From an uncultured Flavobacteriaceae bacterium (GTDB taxonomy: Bacteria; Bacteroidota; Bacteroidia; Flavobacteriales; Flavobacteriaceae), in contig CAKZOO010000179.1 of NCBI GenBank assembly GCA_937136455.1, forward strand, positions 62,001 through 126,000: 64,000 nucleotides of DNA. Direction: 5' to 3'. The notes beneath the pieces were generated by a model that saw only the letters and a program-made list of their open reading frames with translations, was not told the DNA's origin and searched no databases. Below, piece after piece: positions 24,459 to 33,306 of this stretch; positions within the stretch are counted from its first letter, which is position 1; every line of letters begins with the position of its first letter. A program made the position numbers and the translations under genes.

Positions 24459-25713
24459 TTAATAAGATGCTATTATTATTGATACTTCCGTAAGATTTTC
24501 CTTTTAATTGATTTCCTAAGTACATACAGTTACGAGAAGAACTCTTGATATCAGAATTGCTGAATTCGTATTCGAAATCCGGATCAAATAAAGTTAGTGA
24601 AGCCATTGCTCCTTCTTCAAAACTAGGTGAAGCTATGTTGTAGATCGATCTGCCGGAACTCAGTAGTTCAACTGCTTTTTCCATTCCAAAGATGCTGTTT
24701 AAAACTCCAAATGAGGCCTCAAGACCAATAGACCCTGGTGTGGCGTTGTCAAATTCTACATTTTTGAGTTCGATATCAATTGGATTGTGATCACTGACTA
24801 CTGAATCAATAGTTCCATCTAACAATCCCTTTTGAAGTTCTTTTTGGTCTTCTTGAGTTCGAAGAGGGGGTCTTAAATTGACATTCGTATCAAAATCATT
24901 AAGCAGTACATCGGTTCCCCAGAGGTTGTGTAAAGCGACACTACAACTCACATTAAGTCCTTTCTTTTTGGCTGCTGCAATGAGTTTAACACTCTCTTTT
25001 GTAGAAATTGTAGGTATGTGTAATCGACCTCCACTGTATTCTAGTAAATGTAGATCTCTTTGGATTTGTAAGTGCTCCGAAAGTGATGGAATGCCTTTGA
25101 GTCCTAATAAGGTGGATTGAATACCCTCGTGAGCCACTCCTTTATGAGCGACCTCTCTATTTTGAGGATAACTGTATACCAAACCGTCAAAACTCTGAGT
25201 GTATTGAAGTGCAATTTTAAGCAGATTGGCATTGGTAATGGTTTTTTTGTAATCGCTAAAAGCCAAAACTCCATTCTCGAACATATCGTATAAATCAGCT
25301 AAGGCTTCGCCTTTAGATTCAATTGTCAGGGCTCCTAGGAGGTGAACATTGGTGTTAGAGTAGGACTTTGCTAAATTCTTTAAAAACCCAATAGAGGTAC
25401 TCTTATCAGGAATTGGATGCGTATTGGTATTGAGTAAGATATCCGTAAAGCCAGAAAGTGCAGCTGTTCGAACACCGTTTTCTAAAGTTTCTCGCTCTTC
25501 AAATCCAGGTTCTCCAAAACTTACTGAAGCATCGAACCATCCTAAAGAAACGTGAAGGTTCTTTAAGGCAATTTTCTCAGTGTTGTTGGGGAGTTCAATT
25601 TTTGAAGCGATTTTCTCAATACGTCCATTTTTAATTAAAATATCTCTTTTTTTAAGGTGGAGTTCCTTTGAATTGGGGTAAACCAAGGTTGCTTGATGCA
25701 AGAGTATATTCAT
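24451..25713 (-). CDS. Dihydroorotase homologue lacking the metal site (probable pseudoenzyme)
   Basis: The 420-residue protein aligns by eye with type I dihydroorotases: an N-terminal beta segment, GFTDILLNTNTHPIPDK (cf. TTVVCMPNTxP), VVSDHNPID and ATPGSIGLEASFG. The metal-binding DxHxHxRxPG is, however, DASVSFGEPG (residues 61-70), with both histidines replaced by serine and the arginine by glycine. The later histidine regions (here LHIPTIST) are also changed. It should not catalyse the pyrimidine step as read. Non-catalytic DHOase homologues can serve as structural partners of aspartate transcarbamoylase, a possible role here. Confidence 0.8.
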   Translation of the reverse strand: MNILLHQATLVYPNSKELHLKKRDILIKNGRIEKIASKIELPNNTEKIALKNLHVSLGWFDASVSFGEPGFEERETLENGVRTAALSGFTDILLNTNTHPIPDKSTSIGFLKNLAKSYSNTNVHLLGALTIESKGEALADLYDMFENGVLAFSDYKKTITNANLLKIALQYTQSFDGLVYSYPQNREVAHKGVAHEGIQSTLLGLKGIPSLSEHLQIQRDLHLLEYSGGRLHIPTISTKESVKLIAAAKKKGLNVSCSVALHNLWGTDVLLNDFDTNVNLRPPLRTQEDQKELQKGLLDGTIDSVVSDHNPIDIELKNVEFDNATPGSIGLEASFGVLNSIFGMEKAVELLSSGRSIYNIASPSFEEGAMASLTLFDPDFEYEFSNSDIKSSSRNCMYLGNQLKGKSYGSINNNSILLND

Positions 25714-25744
25714 AGACTTTGATTGAAAATCAGTGATATTTAGA

Positions 25745-25752
25745 CAAAAGTA
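25745..25752 (-). promoter_or_regulatory. Candidate -7 box for the dihydroorotase-like operon
   Basis: Minus-strand TACTTTTG matches TAnnTTTG, 31 bases before the ATG at 25713. No clear -33 TTG. Confidence 0.4.
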
Positions 25753-25792
25753 ATAAACCTAATTGTAAAACGGTAGAAAACCCGTAATTATT

Positions 25793-26500
25793 CTAATTTT
25801 CATTTAAGGCTTTGTGAAGTCCTTCGAGTAATAACGGCTCCATAATTTGGTAACCTTTAGTGTTGGGATGGACGCCATCACTTCCTAAATCACTTCTCAA
25901 ACCTCTATTATCATCCTTCATTGGAGTAAAGTAGTCCACTAAAACAAGATGGTTATCGTTGGCATAATCTTCAATCATTTGATTGAGTATGTTAACTTTT
26001 TCAGTAGGAACAATCTGTTCTCTCCACGGAAAGCGATTGGCAGGTACCAGTTTACACAATACAACTTTAATGTTGTTAGCAAGAGCTAATTCAGCCATAC
26101 TTGCAATATTTCCAAAAACCTTTTCGATTTCTATGGGTCCTGTATTTTCAGCAATATCATTAATTCCAGCAAGGATAGCTACAGCTCTAGGGTTAAGGTT
26201 AATGACGTCTTCTCTAAAACGCATCAGCATTTGACCAGTTGTTTCACCACTGATTCCCCGATCTACTAGATGGTTTTCTTCGAAGAATTCAGGATGATTG
26301 TTAATCCAGCCATCAGTTATGGAATCTCCCATTAACACAGCGGTAGGTTCCATTCCTTTTTGAAGTAGTTCTGTATTTGCCTTAGAGTATCTACCTAAAT
26401 TAATACCGGAGTTCCAAAGGGATTGATCGAGTTTCTGAGATAATGCAGCACTTGATACAGCTAATAACAAGCCGAGACTTATAAATTTAATCTTATTCAT
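25793..26500 (-). CDS. Exported SGNH/GDSL-family hydrolase
   Basis: The 235-residue protein begins with a signal peptide (MNKIKFISLGLLLAVSSAALS). It carries the SGNH blocks in order: nucleophile serine in VLMGDSITDG, glycine in GISGETTGQ, asparagine in ILAGINDIAEN, and the Asp-His pair in DGVHPNTKGY. It is likely a periplasmic or extracellular ester or acetyl hydrolase acting on lipids or glycans. It overlaps the S10 peptidase gene by eight bases (ATGAATAA). Confidence 0.86.
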   Translation of the reverse strand: MNKIKFISLGLLLAVSSAALSQKLDQSLWNSGINLGRYSKANTELLQKGMEPTAVLMGDSITDGWINNHPEFFEENHLVDRGISGETTGQMLMRFREDVINLNPRAVAILAGINDIAENTGPIEIEKVFGNIASMAELALANNIKVVLCKLVPANRFPWREQIVPTEKVNILNQMIEDYANDNHLVLVDYFTPMKDDNRGLRSDLGSDGVHPNTKGYQIMEPLLLEGLHKALNEN

Positions 26501-27992
26501 CTTGAGTGTACAAGGCAGGTTTACCCTTGGTTCTTGTGTTATTGATAAAATCCTTAACGTCTTGATTTGCTTTGATTAAATCTTCATGTCTGAGATACAT
26601 CATATGTCCAGAGTGATATCCGTTAAAAGAAAGGCGATCTTTTAGTTTACCACTTGGATCCATTTGCCACATATTGTATTTAGCATTGTAATAAGTTGTT
26701 GCTCCATCGAAATAACCTGACTGAGTCATCACGTGTAAATAAGGGTTCATCGCCATAGCTTGTCTGAGGTTTTCACCAGTGTTATCACCGGAACGATCCC
26801 AAGGGTGAACTGGGCCAAACATATTGTACTTAACATCTGTTTTCCAGTTGAGTTCATTCTTCATATAATAGTTAATAGCAGGTGTAAAAGAATGTAGCCA
26901 TGAAGTGAGTTCAGAATTAAAATCTGGTCTCGATCCTGCTTCCATGCGATCGATACCTAAATATCTCGAATCTAATCGACCAATAGTTTTACCCTTTTCT
27001 CTTAAGAGTTCTTTCCAAAAGTAACTATAGGACATATCGAGATTGTGTCTCATAAATTCATCTGCTTTGATACCTGTATAATAAGCCATTTTATCTGCAA
27101 GAGCTTTTTTGTGCTCTTCAGATTCGAATCCAATTCTCATGAGTCCAGGTAATAAGGTATTAATACTGTAGTGTTCTACCTCCTCTAAGACTTTTTCTAG
27201 TGTTTGAGACTGTAAGACTGATGGCAGTGTTTTTTGATACCATGCAGCTGCAGCGAAATAAGGGAGTCTATTGGCAATTTCTACTGGACCATCTCTCTTA
27301 ATTCCTAAATCAGTTGGAGAAACAAGGATAACTCCATTGAGGTACATCCACTGATTGTTTTGAAGTTCGTAGGCCAATCCAGAAACTCTTGTAGTACCAT
27401 AGGATTCTCCAATGAGGTATTTAGGAGAAGCCCATCTATTGTTTCGACTTACAAAGGTGTTTATCCATTCTGCTAGGTATTTGATATCAGCATTGACTCC
27501 AAAGAAACGCGAGCGATCGATTTCTTTGCCGGAAGCCGGAATGGTTCTTGAATAGCCAGTATTTACGGGGTTTACATATACAATATCAGCAACTTCTAAA
27601 ACAGAATAAGGGTTTTCTTTAAATCCATAAGGTTGTACTGGATACCCTTCATCGTCAATATTGAGAACTCTTGGCCCTGTATATGCAAGGTGCATCCAAA
27701 CAGATCCTGACCCAGGTCCTCCATTAAATGAAATAAGGAGGGGACGGTTATCTCTATTTCGAATATCGTCTCTGGTGTAATAAGTATAGTGTAAGCTGGC
27801 AACTGGATTAGCGTTCTCATCCCATACAGGCTGTGTTCCAGTTTGAGCGGTGTACATAAAGGTGCCGTTTACAGCATTGAGCTTGTGATGGGTGGTTACA
27901 ATGGTATCGACTGCAAGTGTTCTGCTTTGAGCAAATAGACCAAAGCTCACAAAGAGAGCGACTATGAAACTTAAAATACTACTTTTTTTCAT
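26493..27992 (-). CDS. Exported S10-family serine carboxypeptidase
   Basis: The 499-residue protein has a signal peptide (SILSFIVALFVSFGLFAQS). S10 features are LLISFNGGPGSGSVWMHL (oxyanion region), IGESYGTTRVSG (catalytic serine) and a C-terminal histidine in YHSGHMMYLRHED. It would release C-terminal amino acids from peptides in the periplasm or outside the cell. It is first in a two-gene leftward unit with the SGNH hydrolase. Confidence 0.86.
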   Translation of the reverse strand: MKKSSILSFIVALFVSFGLFAQSRTLAVDTIVTTHHKLNAVNGTFMYTAQTGTQPVWDENANPVASLHYTYYTRDDIRNRDNRPLLISFNGGPGSGSVWMHLAYTGPRVLNIDDEGYPVQPYGFKENPYSVLEVADIVYVNPVNTGYSRTIPASGKEIDRSRFFGVNADIKYLAEWINTFVSRNNRWASPKYLIGESYGTTRVSGLAYELQNNQWMYLNGVILVSPTDLGIKRDGPVEIANRLPYFAAAAWYQKTLPSVLQSQTLEKVLEEVEHYSINTLLPGLMRIGFESEEHKKALADKMAYYTGIKADEFMRHNLDMSYSYFWKELLREKGKTIGRLDSRYLGIDRMEAGSRPDFNSELTSWLHSFTPAINYYMKNELNWKTDVKYNMFGPVHPWDRSGDNTGENLRQAMAMNPYLHVMTQSGYFDGATTYYNAKYNMWQMDPSGKLKDRLSFNGYHSGHMMYLRHEDLIKANQDVKDFINNTRTKGKPALYTQDE

Positions 27993-28054
27993 TATTGAGG
28001 ATTTTTTTTGTTTTCCTAAATGTAGAAAAAAATAGACAATTTTGAATGCTGAAA

Positions 28055-28810
28055 TTAAAACTTCTCAAAGACTCCTAATCCAAATAAGGCATAGTCGTAT
28101 TTGACAGGATCATTAGCATCCATCATTCTCAGTGATTGATCTAATTCTAAAAGTGTTTTGTGATCGTTTTGTTTTCTTGTAACAAGTCCAAGTTTTCTGG
28201 AGACATTCGCGGTGTGAACATCTAAAGGGCAAGAGAGCTTTGAAGTGGGTATGGTCTTCCAAATACCCAAATCAACACCTTTAGTGTTAGGGCGTACCAT
28301 CCAACGCAAAAACATATTCATACGCTTGGCAGCTGATCCCTTGCTGGGGTCTGCAAGGTGTTTTGTCGATCGCTTCAGATAGTGTTCTGAGAAGAAAAGT
28401 GCTTTAAAATTTGATAGTTGTTCTTGAATACTTGAAATACCACTAAACTGATGCTCTAAACCACCATGCCTAGTGTAAATCTCTCTTAGATTGAGTACGA
28501 AGCACTTAAAGTCTTCAGCATTAAAGGTTCTGTGAACAAATCCATCTAGAGTTTCTAGCTGGTGTTCTTTGGCGTTAATGACAAAATCATAGGGATTGTT
28601 TCCCATTCGATCCATCATCGATTTGGCATTTTTAATAATGCTTTTTCGATTACCCCATGCAATAGTTGCCGCTAAAAAACCCGCGATTTCAATATCTTCT
28701 TTTAGCTGAAAGGAGCGCGGTATTTGAATGGGATCTGAATCGATAAAATCAGGATGTTCGTATTGATAGGCCTTTTCATCCATAAAGGCTTTGAGCTCAC
28801 TGAATTCCAT
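28055..28810 (-). CDS. TIGR02757 (DUF2400) family protein
   Basis: The 251-residue protein matches a conserved Bacteroidota family by the segments FLAATIAWGNRKSIIKNAKSMM, FKCFVLNLREIY, KRMNMFLRWMVRP and CPLDVHTANVSRKLGLV. The DxH-containing region resembles helix-hairpin-helix DNA glycosylases, so a nucleic-acid role is possible but unproven. It is the last gene of the leftward serC-serA operon and overlaps the ABC ATPase gene by one base. Confidence 0.85.
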   Translation of the reverse strand: MEFSELKAFMDEKAYQYEHPDFIDSDPIQIPRSFQLKEDIEIAGFLAATIAWGNRKSIIKNAKSMMDRMGNNPYDFVINAKEHQLETLDGFVHRTFNAEDFKCFVLNLREIYTRHGGLEHQFSGISSIQEQLSNFKALFFSEHYLKRSTKHLADPSKGSAAKRMNMFLRWMVRPNTKGVDLGIWKTIPTSKLSCPLDVHTANVSRKLGLVTRKQNDHKTLLELDQSLRMMDANDPVKYDYALFGLGVFEKF

Positions 28811-29472
28811 TAGTTGATCAATTTACCGTCTTTCATATAGAGGGTTCGATCAGCCATGGCTGCTAATTCTTTGTTGTGAGTAACAATGATAAAGGTCTGT
28901 TTGAATTCATCTCTCAATTTAAAAAAGAGGTCGTGTAAGTTTTTAGCAGATTCAGAATCTAAATTACCACTGGGTTCATCTGCTAATATGACATCAGGTT
29001 GATTCATCAGCGCTCTTGCGACTGCAATACGCTGCTGTTCACCTCCTGAGAGCTGATTGGGTTTGTGGTGTTCTCTGCCTTTAAGACCTAAATAATCAAG
29101 TAACTCCAATGCTCTAGCGGTTGCATCTTGTTTTGAAGTTCCTGCGATAAATGCTGGAATACAAATGTTTTCAAGGGCAGTAAACTCTGGTAGTAATTGA
29201 TGAAACTGAAAGATAAATCCTATGTGCTTATTTCTAAATTGAGCAATCTCCTTTGGGGAGAGTTTGGTGATATCAACTGCTCCAATTTGAATACTACATT
29301 CACTGGTATTGGAAGCCTGATCTAAACTGCCCAATACTTGTAATAAAGTAGTCTTACCAGCACCAGAAGCTCCAACTATAGCGATAACTTCCCCCTTTCT
29401 AACCTCTAAATCAATAGATTTTAAAATGGATAGATCTCCGTAGTTTTTGCTTATGTTTTGTGCTTTAATCAT
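28810..29472 (-). CDS. ABC transporter ATP-binding protein, LolD/MacB type
   Basis: The 220-residue ATPase has Walker [12 protein letters not shown], the Q-loop in [15 protein letters not shown], signature LSGGEQQR, Walker [14 protein letters not shown] and the switch His in IVTHNKELA. The length and [10 protein letters not shown] place it in the LolD/MacB/FtsE group. LolD would pair with a LolC/E-like permease, but no permease gene is nearby; the adjacent gene is a small DUF6787-type membrane protein. Partner and cargo are unknown. Confidence 0.85.
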   Translation of the reverse strand: MIKAQNISKNYGDLSILKSIDLEVRKGEVIAIVGASGAGKTTLLQVLGSLDQASNTSECSIQIGAVDITKLSPKEIAQFRNKHIGFIFQFHQLLPEFTALENICIPAFIAGTSKQDATARALELLDYLGLKGREHHKPNQLSGGEQQRIAVARALMNQPDVILADEPSGNLDSESAKNLHDLFFKLRDEFKQTFIIVTHNKELAAMADRTLYMKDGKLIN

Positions 29473-29791
29473 TAAAAAATCGTTTAAAACCGATTCGCTT
29501 CAACATTTTCTTTTCAAAATTCCAAAAGAAACGATATTGACCAAACAGCGTTCCAAATATAATAAGTAATACTTGATAGGTTGGGAAAATAAGTAAAATA
29601 CGAACCATCCAATAGAGAACATACCAATACCAAACATCTGGTAAACTGTCGTAATTCATTCCTACAGCCTCAAGAATTGGTCGAGCTAGTTTCACTGCAG
29701 CACTTCCTGTGATGGAAAATACAATAAAAATAATGATTAGTGAAAAGTTTGATTCAATACCCCAGCGTTTTTTTAGTTTTTCAAATGCCAT
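29465..29791 (-). CDS. DUF6787-like small membrane protein
   Basis: The 108-residue protein has two or three membrane helices ([50 protein letters not shown]) followed by the conserved [17 protein letters not shown]. This is the pattern I associate with DUF6787. Function is unknown. It overlaps the ABC ATPase gene by eight bases and follows serA after 14 bases. Confidence 0.6.
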   Translation of the reverse strand: MAFEKLKKRWGIESNFSLIIIFIVFSITGSAAVKLARPILEAVGMNYDSLPDVWYWYVLYWMVRILLIFPTYQVLLIIFGTLFGQYRFFWNFEKKMLKRIGFKRFFND

Positions 29792-29805
29792 AATGAATTC
29801 AGTTC

Positions 29806-30759
29806 CTACGATTTAAAAGATTTAATTAATTGTTCTGCTAAGTCCATCCCAATTCTCGTTTGTGCTTCTTTAGTGCTTCCACCTATATGAGGACTTAGCG
29901 ATATTTGTGGATGCATCAACAGTGCTACTTCTGGATTGGGCTCAGATTCAAATACATCAAGACCAGCAAAGGCTAATTGATCGGTATTTAAAGCGTTGAT
30001 GAGTGCGATTTCATCAACGGCATTTCCTCTTGCTGTATTGATGAGTCCAGCTCCTTTTTTCATCATTCCAAATTCCTTTTCTCCCAAAAGATACTCATCT
30101 TGTGAAGGAATGTGTAGTGAAATAAAATCTGACTGTTCTAAGAGGTGTTTTTTAGAGACGTTTATCAGGTTAAATTCAATTTCTTGGCCGTCGTAAAATT
30201 CTAATTTAAGTGTCACCTTTGTCTGAGCAATGTCGTGATACAATACACGCATTCCTAGTCCGATAGCCTTTTTAGCGGTTTCTTGACCTATGGCTCCAAA
30301 TCCAATGATTCCCAATGTTTTACCTTCCAATTCTCTAGCAGAGGAATAACTCTTTTTAAGTTCTTTAAAACGAGATTCACCTTCTAAGGGCATGGAGCGA
30401 TTTGAATCTTGTAAGTGCCTCACACCTGTGAGTAAATGTGCTATAGTCAATTCGGCTACTGCTTTTGCAGAGGCAGAAGGAGTATTAATCACTTTGATTT
30501 GATGCGTTAGTGCTGCATCTAAATCAATATTGTCCAATCCAACTCCAGCTCGTGCTACAGCTTTGAGGTATTTTGCATCTTTGATGATGGTCGAATCCAC
30601 TTTGGTCGCAGAGCGAACCACTAAAATATGAATCTCTTGCTCGTTGAGATAATTGAGTAATTGACTTTGAGCTACAGAGGTTTGAAATACTTTAAAGTGA
30701 TTGTTTTCAAGATGCGCTATCGCATCTTGTGACAATCCATCATTGATTAAAATATTCAT
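29806..30759 (-). CDS. serA: D-3-phosphoglycerate dehydrogenase
   Basis: SerA oxidises 3-phosphoglycerate, the first step of serine synthesis. The 317-residue protein is the short form without the C-terminal ACT regulatory domain. It has the NAD fold GIIGFGAIGQETA and the catalytic residues in NTARGNAVDE (Arg), FESEPNP (Glu) and SPHIGGST (His). ARAGVGLDNID is typical. It lies one base downstream of serC in the same operon. Without ACT, serine feedback is not expected by the usual route. Confidence 0.92.
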   Translation of the reverse strand: MNILINDGLSQDAIAHLENNHFKVFQTSVAQSQLLNYLNEQEIHILVVRSATKVDSTIIKDAKYLKAVARAGVGLDNIDLDAALTHQIKVINTPSASAKAVAELTIAHLLTGVRHLQDSNRSMPLEGESRFKELKKSYSSARELEGKTLGIIGFGAIGQETAKKAIGLGMRVLYHDIAQTKVTLKLEFYDGQEIEFNLINVSKKHLLEQSDFISLHIPSQDEYLLGEKEFGMMKKGAGLINTARGNAVDEIALINALNTDQLAFAGLDVFESEPNPEVALLMHPQISLSPHIGGSTKEAQTRIGMDLAEQLIKSFKS

Positions 30760-30760
30760 C

Positions 30761-31825
30761 TTATGCTTTTTTTTCCAATTCGCGCATGACGTCCACTAAA
30801 ACCTGAACACTTTCAAGGCTAAGGGCGTTGTAGATAGAGGCTCTATAACCTCCAACTGAACGATGCCCATTTAATCCGTTGATACCCGCTTCTTTCCACA
30901 TGGAGTTAAATCGATCACCTAATTGCTCATCAGCCAAGGTAAAGGTCACGTTCATTTTTGATCTAAAGTCCCTGTCTGCATAGGGAACAAAAAGTGGGTT
31001 CTTGTCTAATTCACCGTATAGTAGGGCTGCTTTTTGATTGTTAATCTTTTCAATAGCTGCAATTCCTCCAAGATCTTTAAGCCAGTCTAAAGTCAACATC
31101 GAAGTGTAAACTGCAAAAACAGAAGGGGTGTTAAACATACTTTCTTTATCGATGTGGATTCGGTAATCTAACATAGCTGGAATCGCTCTAGACACCTTTC
31201 CTAAAAGATCTTCTTTTACGATTACAAGAGTCGTTCCCGCAGGCCCCATATTCTTTTGGGCTCCAGCATAGATGAGGTCAAATTTCTCAAAGTCCAAGAC
31301 TCTTGAAAAAATGTCAGAACTCATATCACATACTAATGGAACTGAAGTTTCAGGGAAACTTTGATATTGTGTACCGTAAATGGTATTGTTCGAAGTTAAA
31401 TGCAAATAATCTAAATCCGTTGGAATATCATAGGAGGTTGGAATGCTTTTGTATCCGTTTTCCTTAGAGCTAGCGAGAACTTGAACCTCCCCAAAGCTCT
31501 TAGCTTCTTTGATTGCTTTAGAACTCCAAGTACCTGTATCAACGTATCCAGCTTTGCGTTCGAGTAGGTTGTAGGCTACCATCAAAAATTCAAGACTGGC
31601 TCCTCCTTGTAGGAAAAGTGCTTTGTAGCCTTTGTTTTCTAATCCTAACAGAGACAAGGCTAAGTGATGTGCCTTATCCATGACCTCTACAAAATCTTTT
31701 GAACGATGTGAGATTTCAATTAATGAGAGGTTTAAGTCGTTAAAGTTTAGTACAGCATCAGAAGCTTTTTTAATTACTTCCTGGGGCAATACACAAGGTC
31801 CTGCACTAAAGTTGTGTTTTTTCAT
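30761..31825 (-). CDS. serC: Phosphoserine aminotransferase
   Basis: This 354-residue PLP enzyme converts 3-phosphohydroxypyruvate and glutamate to O-phosphoserine. The N-terminus HNFSAGPCVLPQEV, ISHRSKDFVEVM, the PLP lysine in YAGAQKNMGPAG, and the C-terminal GHRSVGGYRASIYNAL are diagnostic. It sits between the LuxC-like reductase and serA. Its product is the substrate for SerB and, if the assignment upstream is right, for the CapA-like cysteate synthase. Confidence 0.96.
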   Translation of the reverse strand: MKKHNFSAGPCVLPQEVIKKASDAVLNFNDLNLSLIEISHRSKDFVEVMDKAHHLALSLLGLENKGYKALFLQGGASLEFLMVAYNLLERKAGYVDTGTWSSKAIKEAKSFGEVQVLASSKENGYKSIPTSYDIPTDLDYLHLTSNNTIYGTQYQSFPETSVPLVCDMSSDIFSRVLDFEKFDLIYAGAQKNMGPAGTTLVIVKEDLLGKVSRAIPAMLDYRIHIDKESMFNTPSVFAVYTSMLTLDWLKDLGGIAAIEKINNQKAALLYGELDKNPLFVPYADRDFRSKMNVTFTLADEQLGDRFNSMWKEAGINGLNGHRSVGGYRASIYNALSLESVQVLVDVMRELEKKA

Positions 31826-31834
31826 AAGTTGTTG

Positions 31835-32869
31835 TTATAACGATAAAACAAAATTTAAAGTATCGATATCATCAGCGTAATCACTGAGACCAGGTTTTTG
31901 AGTCTGACCAAACGCAATCTCTGATTCTAAAAAATCTTTTGCAACGACGCATTGAATTTCTTCTTTTCTAGAATTTAATTCCTGGAGCAGTTGTTCTTTT
32001 GAGTCGTAAAACTCGTAAAAGAGACTTCCTATGGGTGAACTCAAAGAGTCATCCTCTTTAAGAATTAAAAATCCATTGTCTAGAATTTTAAATTCACTCA
32101 TCAAATATACGGCTTTATTATAGTCGTAATTATTGGAGTATTTTTCAAAATTAATTAAATCACTGTAAGGGAAAACGGCCTTAAACAACAGGTCGAAATC
32201 GTATCCTTTCGGAACGTAAATTTTGGATACAGAACGACATCCAAGTCCAAAATAACGAAAGATATCTTCTCCTAGAGCGTGTAATTCTTCAGGGTTTTCA
32301 CTGCCACTGAGCACTGCCACTGAATTTCTGTTTCTTCGAATGATATTTGGTTTTTTGGAGAAATAATGCTCAAAATAACGTGCCGTATTATCACTTCCCG
32401 TTGCGATCACCGCATCGTATTCTTTAACAAGTTCATCGGTGAATTCAATAGTGTCTTGATCGTCTGGATTAAATTCATTAAGCTTGTTAACCATAAAGGG
32501 TAAAAGATGAGCATCAGATGATGATAATTTTACCAGGGTATTGTGACCGGAAAGATAACATACCAATAGGTCGTGAAATCCTACTAGAGGAATATTTCCA
32601 GCGAGAATGAGTAAAATTTTCTTCGGTTGGTCAATAGAGAGATTATAGGTAGCTAGCCATTCAAAAAGTTGCTCTTCTGTAAGTAAATTTCCCCAGGATT
32701 CAAGACTGTGAGTCAATTCCTTAGCGGTAAACCAACTGTTAGAACTCTCTGCTTTTTTCATGACTTCATTCAGTGATGTATCCACTGTTTTTGAATCATT
32801 TGAATTAAATTGAGTCCTCAAATAACTTCCCAGTTTTAACACCGCTTGAATTCTTTTATTTTCCTTCAT
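31835..32869 (-). CDS. LuxC-like acyl-CoA reductase family protein
   Basis: The 344-residue protein resembles the acyl-CoA reductase (LuxC/aldehyde-dehydrogenase-like) family of Bacteroidota. Recognisable parts are ILLILAGNIPLVGFHDLLVCYLSGH, ATGSDNTARYFEHYF, RNRNSVAVLSG and the presumed catalytic cysteine in FRYFGLGCRSVSKIYVP. It would reduce an acyl thioester to an aldehyde, but the physiological substrate is unknown. It heads the leftward operon with serC and serA and is divergent from a ferredoxin gene 68 bases away. Confidence 0.75.
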   Translation of the reverse strand: MKENKRIQAVLKLGSYLRTQFNSNDSKTVDTSLNEVMKKAESSNSWFTAKELTHSLESWGNLLTEEQLFEWLATYNLSIDQPKKILLILAGNIPLVGFHDLLVCYLSGHNTLVKLSSSDAHLLPFMVNKLNEFNPDDQDTIEFTDELVKEYDAVIATGSDNTARYFEHYFSKKPNIIRRNRNSVAVLSGSENPEELHALGEDIFRYFGLGCRSVSKIYVPKGYDFDLLFKAVFPYSDLINFEKYSNNYDYNKAVYLMSEFKILDNGFLILKEDDSLSSPIGSLFYEFYDSKEQLLQELNSRKEEIQCVVAKDFLESEIAFGQTQKPGLSDYADDIDTLNFVLSL

Positions 32870-32877
32870 TATATTAC

Positions 32878-32907
32878 TTGTGAAAGCGCAGTTTTGGTTT
32901 AACTTTG
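32878..32907 (+). promoter_or_regulatory. Ferredoxin gene promoter
   Basis: TTG (32878-32880), a 19-base spacer and TAACTTTG (32900-32907) match the Flavobacterium consensus at both boxes. The ATG is 30 bases downstream. Confidence 0.65.
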
Positions 32908-32912
32908 TCGCA

Positions 32913-32920
32913 CAAAAGTA
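32913..32920 (-). promoter_or_regulatory. Candidate -7 box of the LuxC-like/serC/serA operon
   Basis: Minus-strand TACTTTTG matches TAnnTTTG, 43 bases before the ATG at 32869. It lies five bases from the opposing -7 box of the ferredoxin promoter, so the divergent promoters overlap. Confidence 0.5.
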
Positions 32921-32937
32921 AGGAATAGAATTAGATT

Positions 32938-33291
32938 ATGGCTATAATAATTACAGATGAATGTATTAACTGCGGAGCTTGCGAGCCTGAATGTCCAAAT
33001 AATGCAATTTACGAGGCCTCAGAAGAGTGGTCCTACAGTGATGGAACAACACTAAAGGGATCGGTAGTCTTGCCTAATGGAACTGCAGTCAATGCAGATC
33101 AGGAGCAAGAACCTCTTAGCGATGAGTATTATTTCATCGTATCTGATAAGTGTACAGAGTGTATCGGTTTTCACGATGAGCCACAATGTGCAGCTGTATG
33201 TCCAGTAGACTGCTGCGTTCCGGATGAAGATCGTCAAGAATCTAAAGAAGAATTAACTGAAAAACAACAATTTATGCACAGAGATGCATAA
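32938..33291 (+). CDS. 4Fe-4S dicluster ferredoxin
   Basis: The 117-residue cytoplasmic electron carrier has one cluster motif [12 protein letters not shown] near the N-terminus and a second, longer-spaced set [22 protein letters not shown]. An insertion of about 45 residues separates them, as in Bacteroidota ferredoxins of this type, and an acidic C-terminal tail follows. Its redox partners are unknown; the divergent LuxC-like reductase is a candidate only by position. ychF begins 15 bases downstream. Confidence 0.9.
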   Translation: MAIIITDECINCGACEPECPNNAIYEASEEWSYSDGTTLKGSVVLPNGTAVNADQEQEPLSDEYYFIVSDKCTECIGFHDEPQCAAVCPVDCCVPDEDRQESKEELTEKQQFMHRDA

Positions 33292-33306
33292 GTAGCATAC
33301 AATTAT

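Noticed and set aside
25772-25790. Possible terminator ACGG/CCGT downstream of the SGNH hydrolase gene
   Set aside because: The stem is only four base pairs with a weak T run, too little to call.
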